64,000 nucleotides of DNA from Flavobacterium sp. ACN6 (GTDB taxonomy: Bacteria; Bacteroidota; Bacteroidia; Flavobacteriales; Flavobacteriaceae), in assembly GCF_002304005.1 (NCBI RefSeq), contig NZ_MRCQ01000013.1, positions 1 through 64,000 on the forward strand, read 5' to 3'. The notes beneath the pieces were generated by a model that searched no databases, was not told where the DNA came from, and saw nothing but the letters and a program-made list of their open reading frames with translations. Positions within the stretch are counted from its first letter, which is position 1, and each line of letters begins with the position of its first letter. Below, piece after piece: positions 44,340 to 53,098 of the stretch. Made by a program: the position numbers and the translations under genes.

Positions 44340-45326
44340 TCACTTTTTAATATAAAGCGTCCCATTTTTTATAGACGTTTTATTTAATTTCCCCTTTTCG
44401 TATAATTCTTCTAGAATAATTTTTGCATCATTAACAGAAATATCGTGGATTACAGCACACTCTTTTGGCGCCAGCGTAGGATATATTTCAAACAAGGCTA
44501 AGGTATTTGTATTTGAAATGTTTTTCTTTTTAGCTTCTGGAAATAAAGCTGACAAAGCATTTTCATAAGAAGCATAAGGCTTAGAACCGTAAACGGTTAA
44601 TTTATTATTGTTTGCATCAGCGAAAAACAAAGTTGGAAAACCTCTTACTGCAAGAGTTTTTCCATAATTTAAATCTTCTTGAAAAAGTTTTTTGGCATCA
44701 CCATCATAGTCAGCTTTTAACTTTTCTATATCAAGGTCAGCAATTTTCGCAGCTTCGACTATGTTTTCCCATTTTGCTATGTTTTTCTTTTCGAGATATA
44801 ATTTTTCACGAAGGATTCTCATAAACTTTACCGCCTTTTCTTCACTCTGGATTTGTGCTGCCTTGAAAGCTATACATGACGGATAAGAAGAATCTAACGG
44901 ATCTTCAAGCCAGACATCTCCATCAATCGGCATTTCATAATGTAAACTAGCTTCATCCCAATGATGTGCAACGTCGGAAGGTTTACTAATGCGGCCACTG
45001 TTGTAACTCCAATCTGGAAGCAGACCGCCCATTCTGTACTCAATGTCAAAATAATCGCCATATTCTAGTTTTAGTTTTCTAAGCTGCGGTTCAATTCCCC
45101 AACAAGAGGAACAAATAGGATCTGTGTAATAAATGATTTTTATTGGTTTATTTTTGGTTAAAATATTGGCCGTTTCAATAGATTTTTCACTTATAGGCAT
45201 TTCACACGTCCCAGTTACAGGATCGCACAATAATGGATTTGTTTGACTTTTACTCATTTTTGAATTCATTTGCGATTGACAGCTTGTGCTGTAAATCAAG
45301 ATTAACAACAGCGACAGTATTTTCAT
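44340..45326 (-). CDS. DsbA/FrnE-type thioredoxin-fold lipoprotein
   Basis: The 328-residue protein has a lipoprotein signal (ending LIYSTSC, Cys16). The thioredoxin-like DsbA domain starts at about 57 (IKIIYYTDPICSSCWG), with the CxxC motif C-S-S-C, a helical insert, and the cis-proline region VRGFPTLFF near 235. The C-terminal ~60 residues (from about 268) form a small extra alpha/beta domain of winged-helix type. The family covers periplasmic disulfide exchange and Spx-adaptor-like proteins. With a lipoprotein signal, a periplasmic redox role is likelier. It is a single gene, convergent with the transposase across the hairpin array. Confidence 0.82.
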   Translation of the reverse strand: MKILSLLLILIYSTSCQSQMNSKMSKSQTNPLLCDPVTGTCEMPISEKSIETANILTKNKPIKIIYYTDPICSSCWGIEPQLRKLKLEYGDYFDIEYRMGGLLPDWSYNSGRISKPSDVAHHWDEASLHYEMPIDGDVWLEDPLDSSYPSCIAFKAAQIQSEEKAVKFMRILREKLYLEKKNIAKWENIVEAAKIADLDIEKLKADYDGDAKKLFQEDLNYGKTLAVRGFPTLFFADANNNKLTVYGSKPYASYENALSALFPEAKKKNISNTNTLALFEIYPTLAPKECAVIHDISVNDAKIILEELYEKGKLNKTSIKNGTLYIKK

Positions 45327-45539
45327 AGACGTTTTTATACACTATCGAAATTTAAATTTCTTACAAATTTCCTTTGAATTTTGTAACGAGTCAATTAGTC
45401 AAGAAAACATGACTAGAAAATAATTCAAACTTTAATGAATTATTATTTTTATAAAAAGTTAGAAATCGATTTATAAAGTAATTGCAATCTTACAATTAAT
45501 TATGTATTTTCACATTTGATAAAAATTTAAAAGCCTCAA

Positions 45540-46238
45540 ATGAATTATATCCAAAAGATTAAACGCCTTTACGATCTTTCTGAAAACAAAAACTACGGAT
45601 TTTCAGAAAATCAAATTCTTACTCTTGAGAAAAAACTCGACATAGAACTTCCCATAAAATTTAAAGAATATTATTTAGAATTAGGTATAGAAGAAAATCT
45701 TAATTATAGCTTTAATAGACTTTTAAAGCCTGAAAATGAAATAGGATTTTCAGATGATAGCTTTCTTGTTTTTTATGAAGAACATCAAAACGTGGCTTTC
45801 TGGGGAATTAAAAAAGAAGACTTACTACAGGGTAATCCGCCAATCTACGGCAATTATGATACTGTTGAAAAATTGCATTGGGAAATTGAAACTTCATCAA
45901 TTGAAAACTTCTTTTTATTAATGGCTGTTTTTAATGGGACTTTGGGCGGACTTCCATATAATGGAAACTATTTTGGAGAAGTCGATCCAGAAATTGTAAA
46001 TTTTATTGCAGCAAATTATACTCTAATTTCTGAAATCAGTAAAGAAAATCAAAAAGTTTATACCGATCAATTTTACGATGTAATTATTCTTTCTTTCGAT
46101 AAAGATACTAATTGCAGTGGTGCTTTTATCGGAACCAGTAATCAAGAACGTTTTGATTCTATTCTGGAGCAGTTGGATATCGATTGGTCCTATCTTTCCT
46201 ATGATGATGAAGAAGATCATAATGAAGAGCAGCTCTAA
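45540..46238 (+). CDS. SMI1/KNR4 (SUKH) family protein, immunity-like
   Basis: The 232-residue soluble protein has the SUKH N-terminal pattern: SENQILTLEKKLDIELPIKF (about 22-41), then KEYYLELGIEENLNY, and GVxxE-type acidic strands. The rest is acidic, with a very acidic tail. The SUKH family is one of the widest groups of immunity proteins against polymorphic toxins, and also has other regulatory roles. The next two genes belong to other families found as immunity proteins, but no toxin is visible within the window. It is the first gene of three on the plus strand. Confidence 0.78.
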   Translation: MNYIQKIKRLYDLSENKNYGFSENQILTLEKKLDIELPIKFKEYYLELGIEENLNYSFNRLLKPENEIGFSDDSFLVFYEEHQNVAFWGIKKEDLLQGNPPIYGNYDTVEKLHWEIETSSIENFFLLMAVFNGTLGGLPYNGNYFGEVDPEIVNFIAANYTLISEISKENQKVYTDQFYDVIILSFDKDTNCSGAFIGTSNQERFDSILEQLDIDWSYLSYDDEEDHNEEQL

Positions 46239-46295
46239 TAAACTTTTTTTGAGTTGAAGAAAAAATAAATAAAGTTGACTATAAAATTAAACCAA

Positions 46296-47018
46296 ATGAT
46301 ACAACAGACATTTGATATTATTGAACTTCGTCCTGGAACAAAACATTACTATGGAGACAGTTTAGAAATGCCGGATATATTATTAGAAGATGGTTTGCTG
46401 GTGAAAGCGGGCACGATTGATATTCCTATAGGACATTCCCGTTACGGCGGACCAATTGCAGATCTTCCAAAAGATTTTGAATATCCAAAAGATCTACGTT
46501 TTGCAGCTCAGCTGGATTTGAAGAAAATTGCACCGCATGATCCATCTGGACTTTTACCTAAAACGGGACATCTATTCTTTTTTGCCGATATAATAAAAGA
46601 TAAAGGTATGGTTGTATATGCCGATGTTGAAAACGATGAATTGGTAAGAGTAGTAAAAGATCATGAAGATCATTTTTTTGAGGGAGTTTTGATAAAAGAA
46701 GTTTTTGCTGCAACAGAAAAACTTTCTAGTCGTTACCGACAGCCTGAAGATGATTACGAGGAAGATGATGCCAATGAAGATGGAGTATTATGGGACTATT
46801 TTCAGGGAAGTGAAACTTCTAAAATTTTCGGAATTTTTACACATTGCCAGTTGCACGAAGAAGAAATATTAGAAATTGTTAATTCTAATAAAGTAGTATT
46901 ACTGCAAATTGGAGAAAACGGATTTAATGAAGAAGGTGTATTTAGTGTATTAATTGAAGAGGAGGATCTTAAGGAACTAAATTTTAATAATTGTAGTTTT
47001 TACTGGGGACAATCTTAA
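46296..47018 (+). CDS. YwqG/DUF1963 family protein
   Basis: The 240-residue soluble protein is started at the ATG at 46296 (MIQQTFDIIELRPG). A TTG seven codons earlier is less likely. The DUF1963 blocks are RYGGPIADLPKDFEYP, LRFAAQLDLKKI and LLPKTGHLFFFADI, later FGIFTHCQLHEEEI and VLLQIGENG. The family occurs widely as a single protein and in immunity clusters of toxin systems. No catalytic residues are known. It lies 58 bases after the SUKH gene and 18 bases before the DKNYY gene, so the three probably form one transcript. Confidence 0.8.
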   Translation: MIQQTFDIIELRPGTKHYYGDSLEMPDILLEDGLLVKAGTIDIPIGHSRYGGPIADLPKDFEYPKDLRFAAQLDLKKIAPHDPSGLLPKTGHLFFFADIIKDKGMVVYADVENDELVRVVKDHEDHFFEGVLIKEVFAATEKLSSRYRQPEDDYEEDDANEDGVLWDYFQGSETSKIFGIFTHCQLHEEEILEIVNSNKVVLLQIGENGFNEEGVFSVLIEEEDLKELNFNNCSFYWGQS

Positions 47019-47036
47019 ATACGAAAAGCTAATATT

Positions 47037-47786
47037 ATGATTAAAGATTTAGGTTACGGTTATAAAATCATTGACAATAGTTTTATACTTTTTTATGAGA
47101 GTGAAGTCTTTAAGAAATTTTATAAAATTATCGACTTCGAGAACTTTAAGATTATTGCAAATAATGCTGAAACAGTTGATGATTATGCTTCTACGATTTA
47201 TTTCGCAGATAAAAATCATATTTATTTACAGAGTGCATTTTGTAGTTTTTGTATTTTAGAAAATGCAGATCCAAAAGATTTTAAGGTGATTGATATTGAT
47301 AAGGGATATGTTTTTTCAAATGGAAATTATTACCGCCATAATGATCAAATGCCTTTTGATTGGAGCAAAGCCAACTATATAAATGATTACTATGCTGAGG
47401 CTGATAACAAATTATATTTTGCAGATATAAATTTGGTTGAGAATGTTAATATCGAATCATTTACTGTTCCCTATCCAGAACGTATTGGAAATCTAGGAAT
47501 GGATAAAAATTATGTATTCTTTAAAGGGAAAATAATTCCCGACGCAAATCCAAAAACCTTTAAGATTTTGGAAGGTTGTTTGGATGGAACATATTATCTG
47601 GAATGTGATAATGCTTTTTATGCTAAAGATGATAAACTTGCTTATTTTGTGAGAACCATTAGCAATGAGGTAAAGGTTATCAAAAGCAAAAGTCTGAATG
47701 ATTTTCATTTTAAAGTGATAGACGAAAGAGGTTATGCCTTCGATAAAGAATACAGCTATTATATGGGGAAAAGAACCAAACTTTAA
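47037..47786 (+). CDS. DKNYY repeat protein
   Basis: The 249-residue protein consists of repeats of the DKNYY type: strands with D-K-x-x-(V/I)-Y/F-(F/Y) followed by G and ADPKxFKVI turns. Examples are ADKNHIYLQ, ENADPKDFKVIDID, MDKNYVFFKGKIIPDANPKT and FDKEYSYYMGKRTK. It has no signal peptide or membrane span. The family is common in Bacteroidota and is seen beside toxins as possible immunity proteins, with no known activity. It is last of the SUKH-YwqG-DKNYY trio, 18 bases after the second gene. Confidence 0.75.
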   Translation: MIKDLGYGYKIIDNSFILFYESEVFKKFYKIIDFENFKIIANNAETVDDYASTIYFADKNHIYLQSAFCSFCILENADPKDFKVIDIDKGYVFSNGNYYRHNDQMPFDWSKANYINDYYAEADNKLYFADINLVENVNIESFTVPYPERIGNLGMDKNYVFFKGKIIPDANPKTFKILEGCLDGTYYLECDNAFYAKDDKLAYFVRTISNEVKVIKSKSLNDFHFKVIDERGYAFDKEYSYYMGKRTKL

Positions 47787-47870
47787 ATTAAATATCAACT
47801 ATTTTAATACCATCTATCTTTATTTGATGCCATTAAACTTTTATTAACAAAAAGTAAGATTTCATTATTT

Positions 47871-47878
47871 TATATTTG
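47871..47878 (+). promoter_or_regulatory. Candidate -7 box for the TlpA-like gene
   Basis: TATATTTG, an exact TAnnTTTG, 34 bases before the start codon at 47913. No TTG stands 17-19 bases upstream. Confidence 0.45.
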
Positions 47879-47912
47879 TAAGGCACAACATAACACTAAA
47901 GCTTTCAAGCTC

Positions 47913-48389
47913 ATGAAAATCAAGTCTTTTCTTTATATATTTCTATTTAGTATTTTTTCCGTTTCAGGGTTTAGCCAGAATGTAAAGCTTTTAACTATCG
48001 ATCAGTTAAATGAGAGAATTCAAAACGGAAAAGACAGTACTTATGTGGTCAATTTTTGGGCAACTTGGTGCGCTCCGTGTATAAAAGAGTTACCTTATTT
48101 TGAAAAACTAAGTGCAGAAAATAAATCAGATAAACTGGCTGTTTTATTGGTAAGCCTTGATTTTAAATCAAAACTGACTTCAAATGTTATTCCATTTGTG
48201 AAAAAGAAAAATTTAAAAAGCCAAGTTTTTCTATTAAACGAAAGCAGTCCGCAAGAATTTATTGACCGAATAGATCCAAGCTGGTCAGGAAGTATTCCAG
48301 CCACGCTTTTCATTAAGGGCGACAAGCGAAAATTTGTTGAAAGTGAATTTACATACGAACAATTAATAACTGAATATAAAAAACTATAA
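47913..48389 (+). CDS. TlpA-like thioredoxin-fold protein
   Basis: The 158-residue exported protein has a signal to about residue 21 (ending SGFSQ). The thioredoxin fold carries the redox motif in NFWATWCAPCIKELPYF (WCAPC at about 53-57), later GSIPATLFI with the cis-proline. This is the TlpA/ResA pattern, so it should act as a periplasmic thiol reductant. It lies 11 bases before the next thioredoxin-fold gene, with which it forms an operon. Confidence 0.87.
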   Translation: MKIKSFLYIFLFSIFSVSGFSQNVKLLTIDQLNERIQNGKDSTYVVNFWATWCAPCIKELPYFEKLSAENKSDKLAVLLVSLDFKSKLTSNVIPFVKKKNLKSQVFLLNESSPQEFIDRIDPSWSGSIPATLFIKGDKRKFVESEFTYEQLITEYKKL

Positions 48390-48400
48390 ATCCGAAAACC

Positions 48401-49015
48401 ATGAAAAAAATAATCTTATTAGTAGCATTGGCATTTTCTGCCTTTCTTTCTCAGGCACAAAATGCAGTAACCCTAAAAGCGGGTGATAAAGCACCAGATT
48501 TTAAACTAAAAAATGTAGACAACAAAGAAGTTTCTTTTGGAACTTTCAAAGACGCAAAAGGTTTTATCGTTGTTTTTACCTGTAATACATGTCCGTATGC
48601 AATTGGTTACGAACAAAGAATTATCGACTTAGATAAAAAATTCAGACCGCAGGGATATCCAGTAATTGCAATTAATCCAAACGATCCTGAGGCTTCTACA
48701 GCAGATACTTTTGCAAAAATGCAGGATTTGGCAAAAGATAAAAAATATCCTTTTCCATATTTATTTGACCCAGGGCAAAAAATTACAGACGAGTATGGAG
48801 CAAAACGCACACCGCATGTATTTATCGTTTCTAAAACGGCAAAAGGAAATGTTGTAGAGTACGTTGGAGCAATCGACAATGATCCAGAAGGAAATAAAGC
48901 AGACAAAGTAAAATATGCTGAAGAGGTTATTGCGTCTTTAAAAAGCGGCCAAAAACCAGCAGTTACACAAACTAAAGAAATTGGCTGTACTGTAAAAAGA
49001 AAAGCAAAAGCTTAA
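48401..49015 (+). CDS. AhpC/TSA-type thioredoxin-fold protein
   Basis: The 204-residue exported protein has a signal to about residue 19 (ending LSQAQ). It is a redoxin domain with GDKAPDFKLKNVDNKEV, then the CxxC motif in VFTCNTCPYAIGYEQRI, INPNDPEAS and the cis-proline region KRTPHVFIV. The family is close to peroxiredoxins, with a CNTCP motif typical of the Bacteroidota thioredoxin-family proteins. A role in thiol or peroxide handling in the periplasm is inferred. It is second gene of the pair. Confidence 0.86.
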   Translation: MKKIILLVALAFSAFLSQAQNAVTLKAGDKAPDFKLKNVDNKEVSFGTFKDAKGFIVVFTCNTCPYAIGYEQRIIDLDKKFRPQGYPVIAINPNDPEASTADTFAKMQDLAKDKKYPFPYLFDPGQKITDEYGAKRTPHVFIVSKTAKGNVVEYVGAIDNDPEGNKADKVKYAEEVIASLKSGQKPAVTQTKEIGCTVKRKAKA

Positions 49016-49031
49016 AAAATATGTTTTGTAA

Positions 49032-49090
49032 AGTTTCAGGTTTTAAGTTTCAAGTTGCTCACTTAACGTCTAAACTGAAACTTGAAACAA
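49032..49090. repeat. GTTTCAAG-type inverted array
   Basis: The left arm (49032-49055) repeats GTTTCAGG/GTTTTAAG, and the right arm (49072-49088) reads AAACTGAAACTTGAAAC. The arms pair into an imperfect hairpin. It is related in design to the octamer arrays elsewhere in the window. Confidence 0.6.
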
Positions 49091-49108
49091 AATAATTCAT
49101 AAAATACG

Positions 49109-49133
49109 AAACGCCCCAATTGGGGCGTTTTTT
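49109..49133. terminator. Bidirectional intrinsic terminator
   Basis: A perfect palindrome of 22 bases with core ACGCCCC / GGGGCGT and AATT in the centre, flanked by A and T runs. It is shared by the thioredoxin operon and the convergent sugar dehydrogenase gene. Confidence 0.9.
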
Positions 49134-49157
49134 GGCATGTATAATGAACAAGTTTAC

Positions 49158-50390
49158 TTAATTCTGTTTTTTATCAATCTTGTAAAGTCTTCCTTGATCA
49201 GTTACGGCGTATAATGCTTCATCTTTTCCTTGTGTAATATCTCTAAATCTTTGTCCTTCTCCGGCCAATAATCTTTCTTCTCCAGCCACTTTATTGTCTT
49301 TAATTGCTAAACGAACAATATGTGAACCGCTTAAAGAACCTATAAAAAGATTATTCTGCCATTCAGGAACACGGTTTCCTGCATAAAATGTCATACCACT
49401 TGGCGAAACAACTGGGTCCCAATAATAAACTGGTTGTTCCATTCCGGTCTGCTGTGTAATACCATCACCAATTTTGGCTCCTCCATATTCAATTCCGTAC
49501 GTAATAGTTGGCCATCCGTAGTTTGCTCCAGCAGTAATTCTGTTAAGTTCGTCACCACCTCTTGGTCCATGTTCACTCTGCCATAATTCTCCAGTTGTTG
49601 GATGAATAGCCAATCCCTGCGGATTTCTATGTCCAATAGTGTATAATTCTGGTAAAGCTCCCGTTTGTGTAAATGCTGGATTTCCAGAAGTAGCTTGACC
49701 TCCGGTTGTAATACGTACAATTTTACCCAAACTGCTGGTTACAGCCTGTGCAAGCGGACGCGTTTGTAAAACAGATCTTTCGCCAATACTTACAAATAAA
49801 TTTCCACTTTTGTCAAATAAAACACGGCTTCCGTAGTGAAGTGTACTGCTGTTTGGCGTGTTAGAACGATAAATTACGGTTACATTTTCAATTGCGGCAT
49901 CGTTATTTGCCAGTCTTCCTTTAGCGACAGCGGTAATATTACCACCAGCAACAGCTTCAGAAAATGTCCAATAAATCATTCGGTTAGTTTCAAAAGCAGG
50001 ATCGAGGCAAATGCCAAGTAAACCACCTTGATCTGCTGGATTTACTGCTGGTACTCCTGTTAAGGCAGTACTAATTACTCCAGCTTGTGTTACAATTTTT
50101 ATGTTACCTGCTTTTTCTGTTACTAGAAGGCGACCGTCAGGAAGATAGGCAACTCCCCAAGGAGCGCTTAAACCGTTGGTGATAACTTTAGATTCAATTT
50201 CTGTTGTAGTTTGAATGCTTCCTGCGCGTGTTTGTCCAGAAAATGCGGGAGTGTAAGTTGTATTTGCTGTACCAGTTTCTACAGGCGGACCAGTTGGTCC
50301 AACGTTGGTATCATCATTATTATCATTGTTGGAACAGCTGCTTAAAGCTAAAATTCCAGCAAGAAGAAAAATACTTTTTTTGATTATCAT
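49158..50390 (-). CDS. PQQ-type sugar dehydrogenase lipoprotein
   Basis: The 410-residue protein has a lipoprotein signal (ending LALSSC, Cys19) and a Thr/Gly-rich linker, then the soluble aldose dehydrogenase/GSDH beta propeller. Blocks are LSAPWGVAYLPDGRLLVTEKAG, GGLLGICLDPAFETNRMIYW, IGHRNPQGLAIHPTTGELWQSEHGPRGGDE and WDPVVSPSGMTFY. The His of the first propeller block is replaced in part, but the NPQG and HGPRGGDE motifs are complete. It should oxidise aldose sugars in the periplasm with PQQ, which Flavobacteria commonly take up rather than make. It is a single gene. Confidence 0.88.
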   Translation of the reverse strand: MIIKKSIFLLAGILALSSCSNNDNNDDTNVGPTGPPVETGTANTTYTPAFSGQTRAGSIQTTTEIESKVITNGLSAPWGVAYLPDGRLLVTEKAGNIKIVTQAGVISTALTGVPAVNPADQGGLLGICLDPAFETNRMIYWTFSEAVAGGNITAVAKGRLANNDAAIENVTVIYRSNTPNSSTLHYGSRVLFDKSGNLFVSIGERSVLQTRPLAQAVTSSLGKIVRITTGGQATSGNPAFTQTGALPELYTIGHRNPQGLAIHPTTGELWQSEHGPRGGDELNRITAGANYGWPTITYGIEYGGAKIGDGITQQTGMEQPVYYWDPVVSPSGMTFYAGNRVPEWQNNLFIGSLSGSHIVRLAIKDNKVAGEERLLAGEGQRFRDITQGKDEALYAVTDQGRLYKIDKKQN

Positions 50391-50743
50391 AATGCTTCAT
50401 TTTAATGGTTAGAAAATAATTTTTGCATTATCCCAAACACATCAAAAGAGAATATTTTTTGAAGAGAATTACTAAATAAAGAGGTTTGCTTTAAGAGTAA
50501 TTCTCCAGTTTTATTTTCAATTAATATTGCCTAAATGCTAACGCCATTTTTATGAAGCAAAATAATTTCAGAATGGAAATTAAACTTCTTTTGGAAAAGC
50601 ATCTAGTGGGACATGCACTATTTTTAACGGAAAAACGCTGCAAAATATTGCTGGTAAGAATTAGATTGTTTTTTATTTGTAGAAAATTTAACAATCTAAT
50701 TGTAAAATTTAGTAAGTGGGAAGCCCCGCTTTTAAAGGAGTTT
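50391..50743. other. Spacer without a supported gene
   Basis: 353 bases between the two divergent or separate minus-strand units. A 68-codon frame on the plus strand (50552-50758) overlaps the end of the DUF3861 gene, and its product resembles no protein family. No repeat, hairpin or promoter of note was seen. Confidence 0.5.
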
Positions 50744-51037
50744 TTACAGACTTTTTAGTTTCTTCATGAAAATTGGAAAAACTTCATTTAATTCGTCAAA
50801 AAGAGGATTTTTTCGATTTTTTAATTTGATTTCGCTGAATAATTTTAATCCCAAAGCAAATTGAACAGCCTCTGATTGATCGGCAAAAATGTTCTTTTCT
50901 TTGATTTTTTCAATGATATTAAAAATTTCATCGTGATTGTCAAATTCGATTCCTAGTTCTTTTGCAGGCTCAGTTTCGCCGTTTGCATATTGCTTAAGAC
51001 TTAATGTCAAGTAATATTTGTTTGATCTTTTTTCCAT
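50744..51037 (-). CDS. DUF3861 family protein
   Basis: The product is 97 residues from the ATG at 51037 (MEKRSNKYYLTLSLKQY). A Met 14 codons upstream would overlap the response regulator gene and is not needed. The family pattern is clear: ELGIEFDNHDEIFNIIEKIK, then QFALGLKLFSEIKLKNRKNP and FPIFMKKLK at the end. It is a small soluble protein of unknown role, widespread in proteobacteria and Bacteroidota. It lies 19 bases behind the LytTR regulator gene, so it is probably the third gene of that operon. Confidence 0.85.
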   Translation of the reverse strand: MEKRSNKYYLTLSLKQYANGETEPAKELGIEFDNHDEIFNIIEKIKEKNIFADQSEAVQFALGLKLFSEIKLKNRKNPLFDELNEVFPIFMKKLKSL

Positions 51038-51056
51038 TTTTTTTATAATTATAATT

Positions 51057-51788
51057 TTATTTAAGCCATTTATCGACAACTATTTTAAAGGCTTCTTTGT
51101 ATTGCTCGCCAACGGTAATTTCTATTTTATCTATAAAAATTGAATTTTTACTAATAGCGCTGATCTTATCGAGAGAAACGATAAAAGAACGGTGAACGCG
51201 CATGAATTTTGAAGACGGTAGTTTTTCCTCCAAAGCTTTAAGTGAAATAAGGGATAAGAGAGCTTTTTGAGAATCTTCAAGATGTACTTTTACATAATCT
51301 TTCAAACTTTCGATGTAGCAAATATCTTTCAGTGAAATTCTTACCCATTGATATTCGACTTTTAAGAAGATAAATTCATCATCGGCCGCGATGTTTTGAA
51401 ACTGATTATTAGCTTCTTCAGATAATTGTAGAACCTTGCTGGATGCACGCAGAAATTCTTCGTAGCTAAAAGGTTTTAAAAGATAATCAACGGCATTTAC
51501 TTTGTAACCTTCAATTGCGTAATGATTGTAAGCAGTTGTAAAAATGATTTTTGGTAATGGCCCAGCTTGATCTTGTATAAGTCTGGCGAGTTCCATTCCC
51601 GTTAAATTGGGCATATTAATATCTAAAAAGACGATATCTGGTTTCGTTTCCCGAATGACGCCCATAGCCTCTACAGCATTGTCACAGGAAGCAATTAATT
51701 CTAAAAAAGGAGTCTGTTGTATAAACGTTTCTACGAGTTTTAAAGCCAGCGGTTCATCATCTACTGCTATACATTTTAATATGGTCAT
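51057..51788 (-). CDS. LytTR-type response regulator
   Basis: The 243-residue protein has an N-terminal receiver (about 5-120) with phospho-acceptor D56 in DIVFLDINMP, the acidic pair D10-D11 and the switch lysine in DYLLKPFSYEEF. The C-terminal LytTR DNA-binding domain (about 140-240) shows ICYIESLKDYVKVHLED and LPSSKFMRVHRSFIVSLDKI. It overlaps the histidine kinase gene by 4 bases, so the two form a LytS/LytR-type pair. It is divergent from the RND efflux operon and is the natural candidate to control it. Confidence 0.93.
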   Translation of the reverse strand: MTILKCIAVDDEPLALKLVETFIQQTPFLELIASCDNAVEAMGVIRETKPDIVFLDINMPNLTGMELARLIQDQAGPLPKIIFTTAYNHYAIEGYKVNAVDYLLKPFSYEEFLRASSKVLQLSEEANNQFQNIAADDEFIFLKVEYQWVRISLKDICYIESLKDYVKVHLEDSQKALLSLISLKALEEKLPSSKFMRVHRSFIVSLDKISAISKNSIFIDKIEITVGEQYKEAFKIVVDKWLK

Positions 51789-52858
51789 TGCTCTAAAGTT
51801 ATTTTCAATTTAATTTTATATGTTCCGTGATCGGTAACTCCAAAAGTAATAACATGATGATTTGGGTAAATCAAATGTAATCTTCGTTTGGTATTTGTTA
51901 AACCAATGCCGCCTTCATCAGAAACTTTTGTTTTTTCGAAGAAAGTATTTTCTACTTCAAATTCAAGCTCAGTATCTTTTTGTGAAAGTTTAATGTGTAT
52001 TTCGCTTTTATCAGTGGCATGAACCCCGTGTTTAAAAGCATTTTCTACTAAAGGTAATAATAACATTGGAACAATTGGGTAGTCGTGCAGTTTTTCAGGG
52101 ATTTCTGTAGTAATAGTCAATTTCCTGTTGGCACGAAGTTTCATTAAAGCAATAAAATCTTTTAGAAATTCTACTTCCTTTAATAAAGTTGTTCTTTCTC
52201 CTTCGGTACTGTACAGTAAATATCGCATCATACGGCTTAAAGTATGCAGTGCATTTCTAGAATCTTCTATATCGGTATAAGTAAGCGAATAAATACTATT
52301 AAGTGAATTAAAGAAAAAATGCGGATTTATCTGTGCTTTCAACATCGCTAATTCTGCCACTGTTTTATCTTGTTCTAATTTTTGTTTGTGCTGTGCGGCT
52401 TTCTGCCAATATTGCAGCATTGCCCAGCTGGTACTTATTCCTAAAACTAAAAGCGTAAGGGTAAAAACGTAATTATCGAAATAAGGATTTCTGTATTTTG
52501 TAAAACCAATTGCCTTACTAATTTGATTGTGAAGATCTGTTTGAGAAGTATAAAAATAGGCAATTATCTGCATGCTGAAAATCGCTGAAAATGCCCAAAA
52601 TAAGAATAGTGATGTGTTGTCTTTAATGATGGTTTTAGGGACAATAATTTTTGCTGTGGAATAAAAAACAACAATCAGTAAAAATAGAATAATACTCTGC
52701 CAAAGCCAAAATGCTGACGGAAGCACTACATTCCAAGTTAGGGGAATATAAAACAGCATAAGATACCCTAGTAAAAACCATCCCAGTATGTGTAATCCGG
52801 TAAATAAATAGGGTCTAAAGAAGGTTGGTGTCATTGCAATTTGTGATTTTAATGGCAA
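51785..52858 (-). CDS. LytS-type sensor histidine kinase
   Basis: The 357-residue protein has four membrane segments in the first ~150 residues (about 15-35, 45-65, 80-100, 120-140) and almost no periplasmic domain. Then comes a coiled region, the His_kinase domain with the phospho-acceptor His in AQINPHFFFNSLNSIYSL (about residue 182), and a HATPase with LLPLVENAFKHGV and GIGLTNTKRRL. A Met 8 codons in (MTPTFFRP) is an alternative start. It is paired with the LytTR regulator (4-base overlap). The short sensor part suggests a membrane or lipid signal. It is divergent from the efflux operon, with 240 bases between. Confidence 0.92.
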   Translation of the reverse strand: MPLKSQIAMTPTFFRPYLFTGLHILGWFLLGYLMLFYIPLTWNVVLPSAFWLWQSIILFLLIVVFYSTAKIIVPKTIIKDNTSLFLFWAFSAIFSMQIIAYFYTSQTDLHNQISKAIGFTKYRNPYFDNYVFTLTLLVLGISTSWAMLQYWQKAAQHKQKLEQDKTVAELAMLKAQINPHFFFNSLNSIYSLTYTDIEDSRNALHTLSRMMRYLLYSTEGERTTLLKEVEFLKDFIALMKLRANRKLTITTEIPEKLHDYPIVPMLLLPLVENAFKHGVHATDKSEIHIKLSQKDTELEFEVENTFFEKTKVSDEGGIGLTNTKRRLHLIYPNHHVITFGVTDHGTYKIKLKITLEQ

Positions 52859-53098
52859 TATTACAGTTTATTTGAACGTAAATTTTGAGCAATCGCCCAA
52901 TGCGGATTCAGAGTCTCTAAAAAGCATTTTAGAGCCGATAAGTCAAAAATTAAACACTTGTTTAATATTTTAAAAAAACCATCGGTTGTGAAGCTACCTT
53001 TATCGATTATTTTTTACTCTTCGTCTATTTGAAAATTTTTGCTTGTTATATTTTACTTATTTTGTATTCATATAATCGATAATTACACATTTTTCACA

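Noticed and set aside
50552-50758. 68-codon plus-strand frame
   Set aside because: It overlaps the end of the DUF3861 gene, has no signal or domain, and no promoter is seen.
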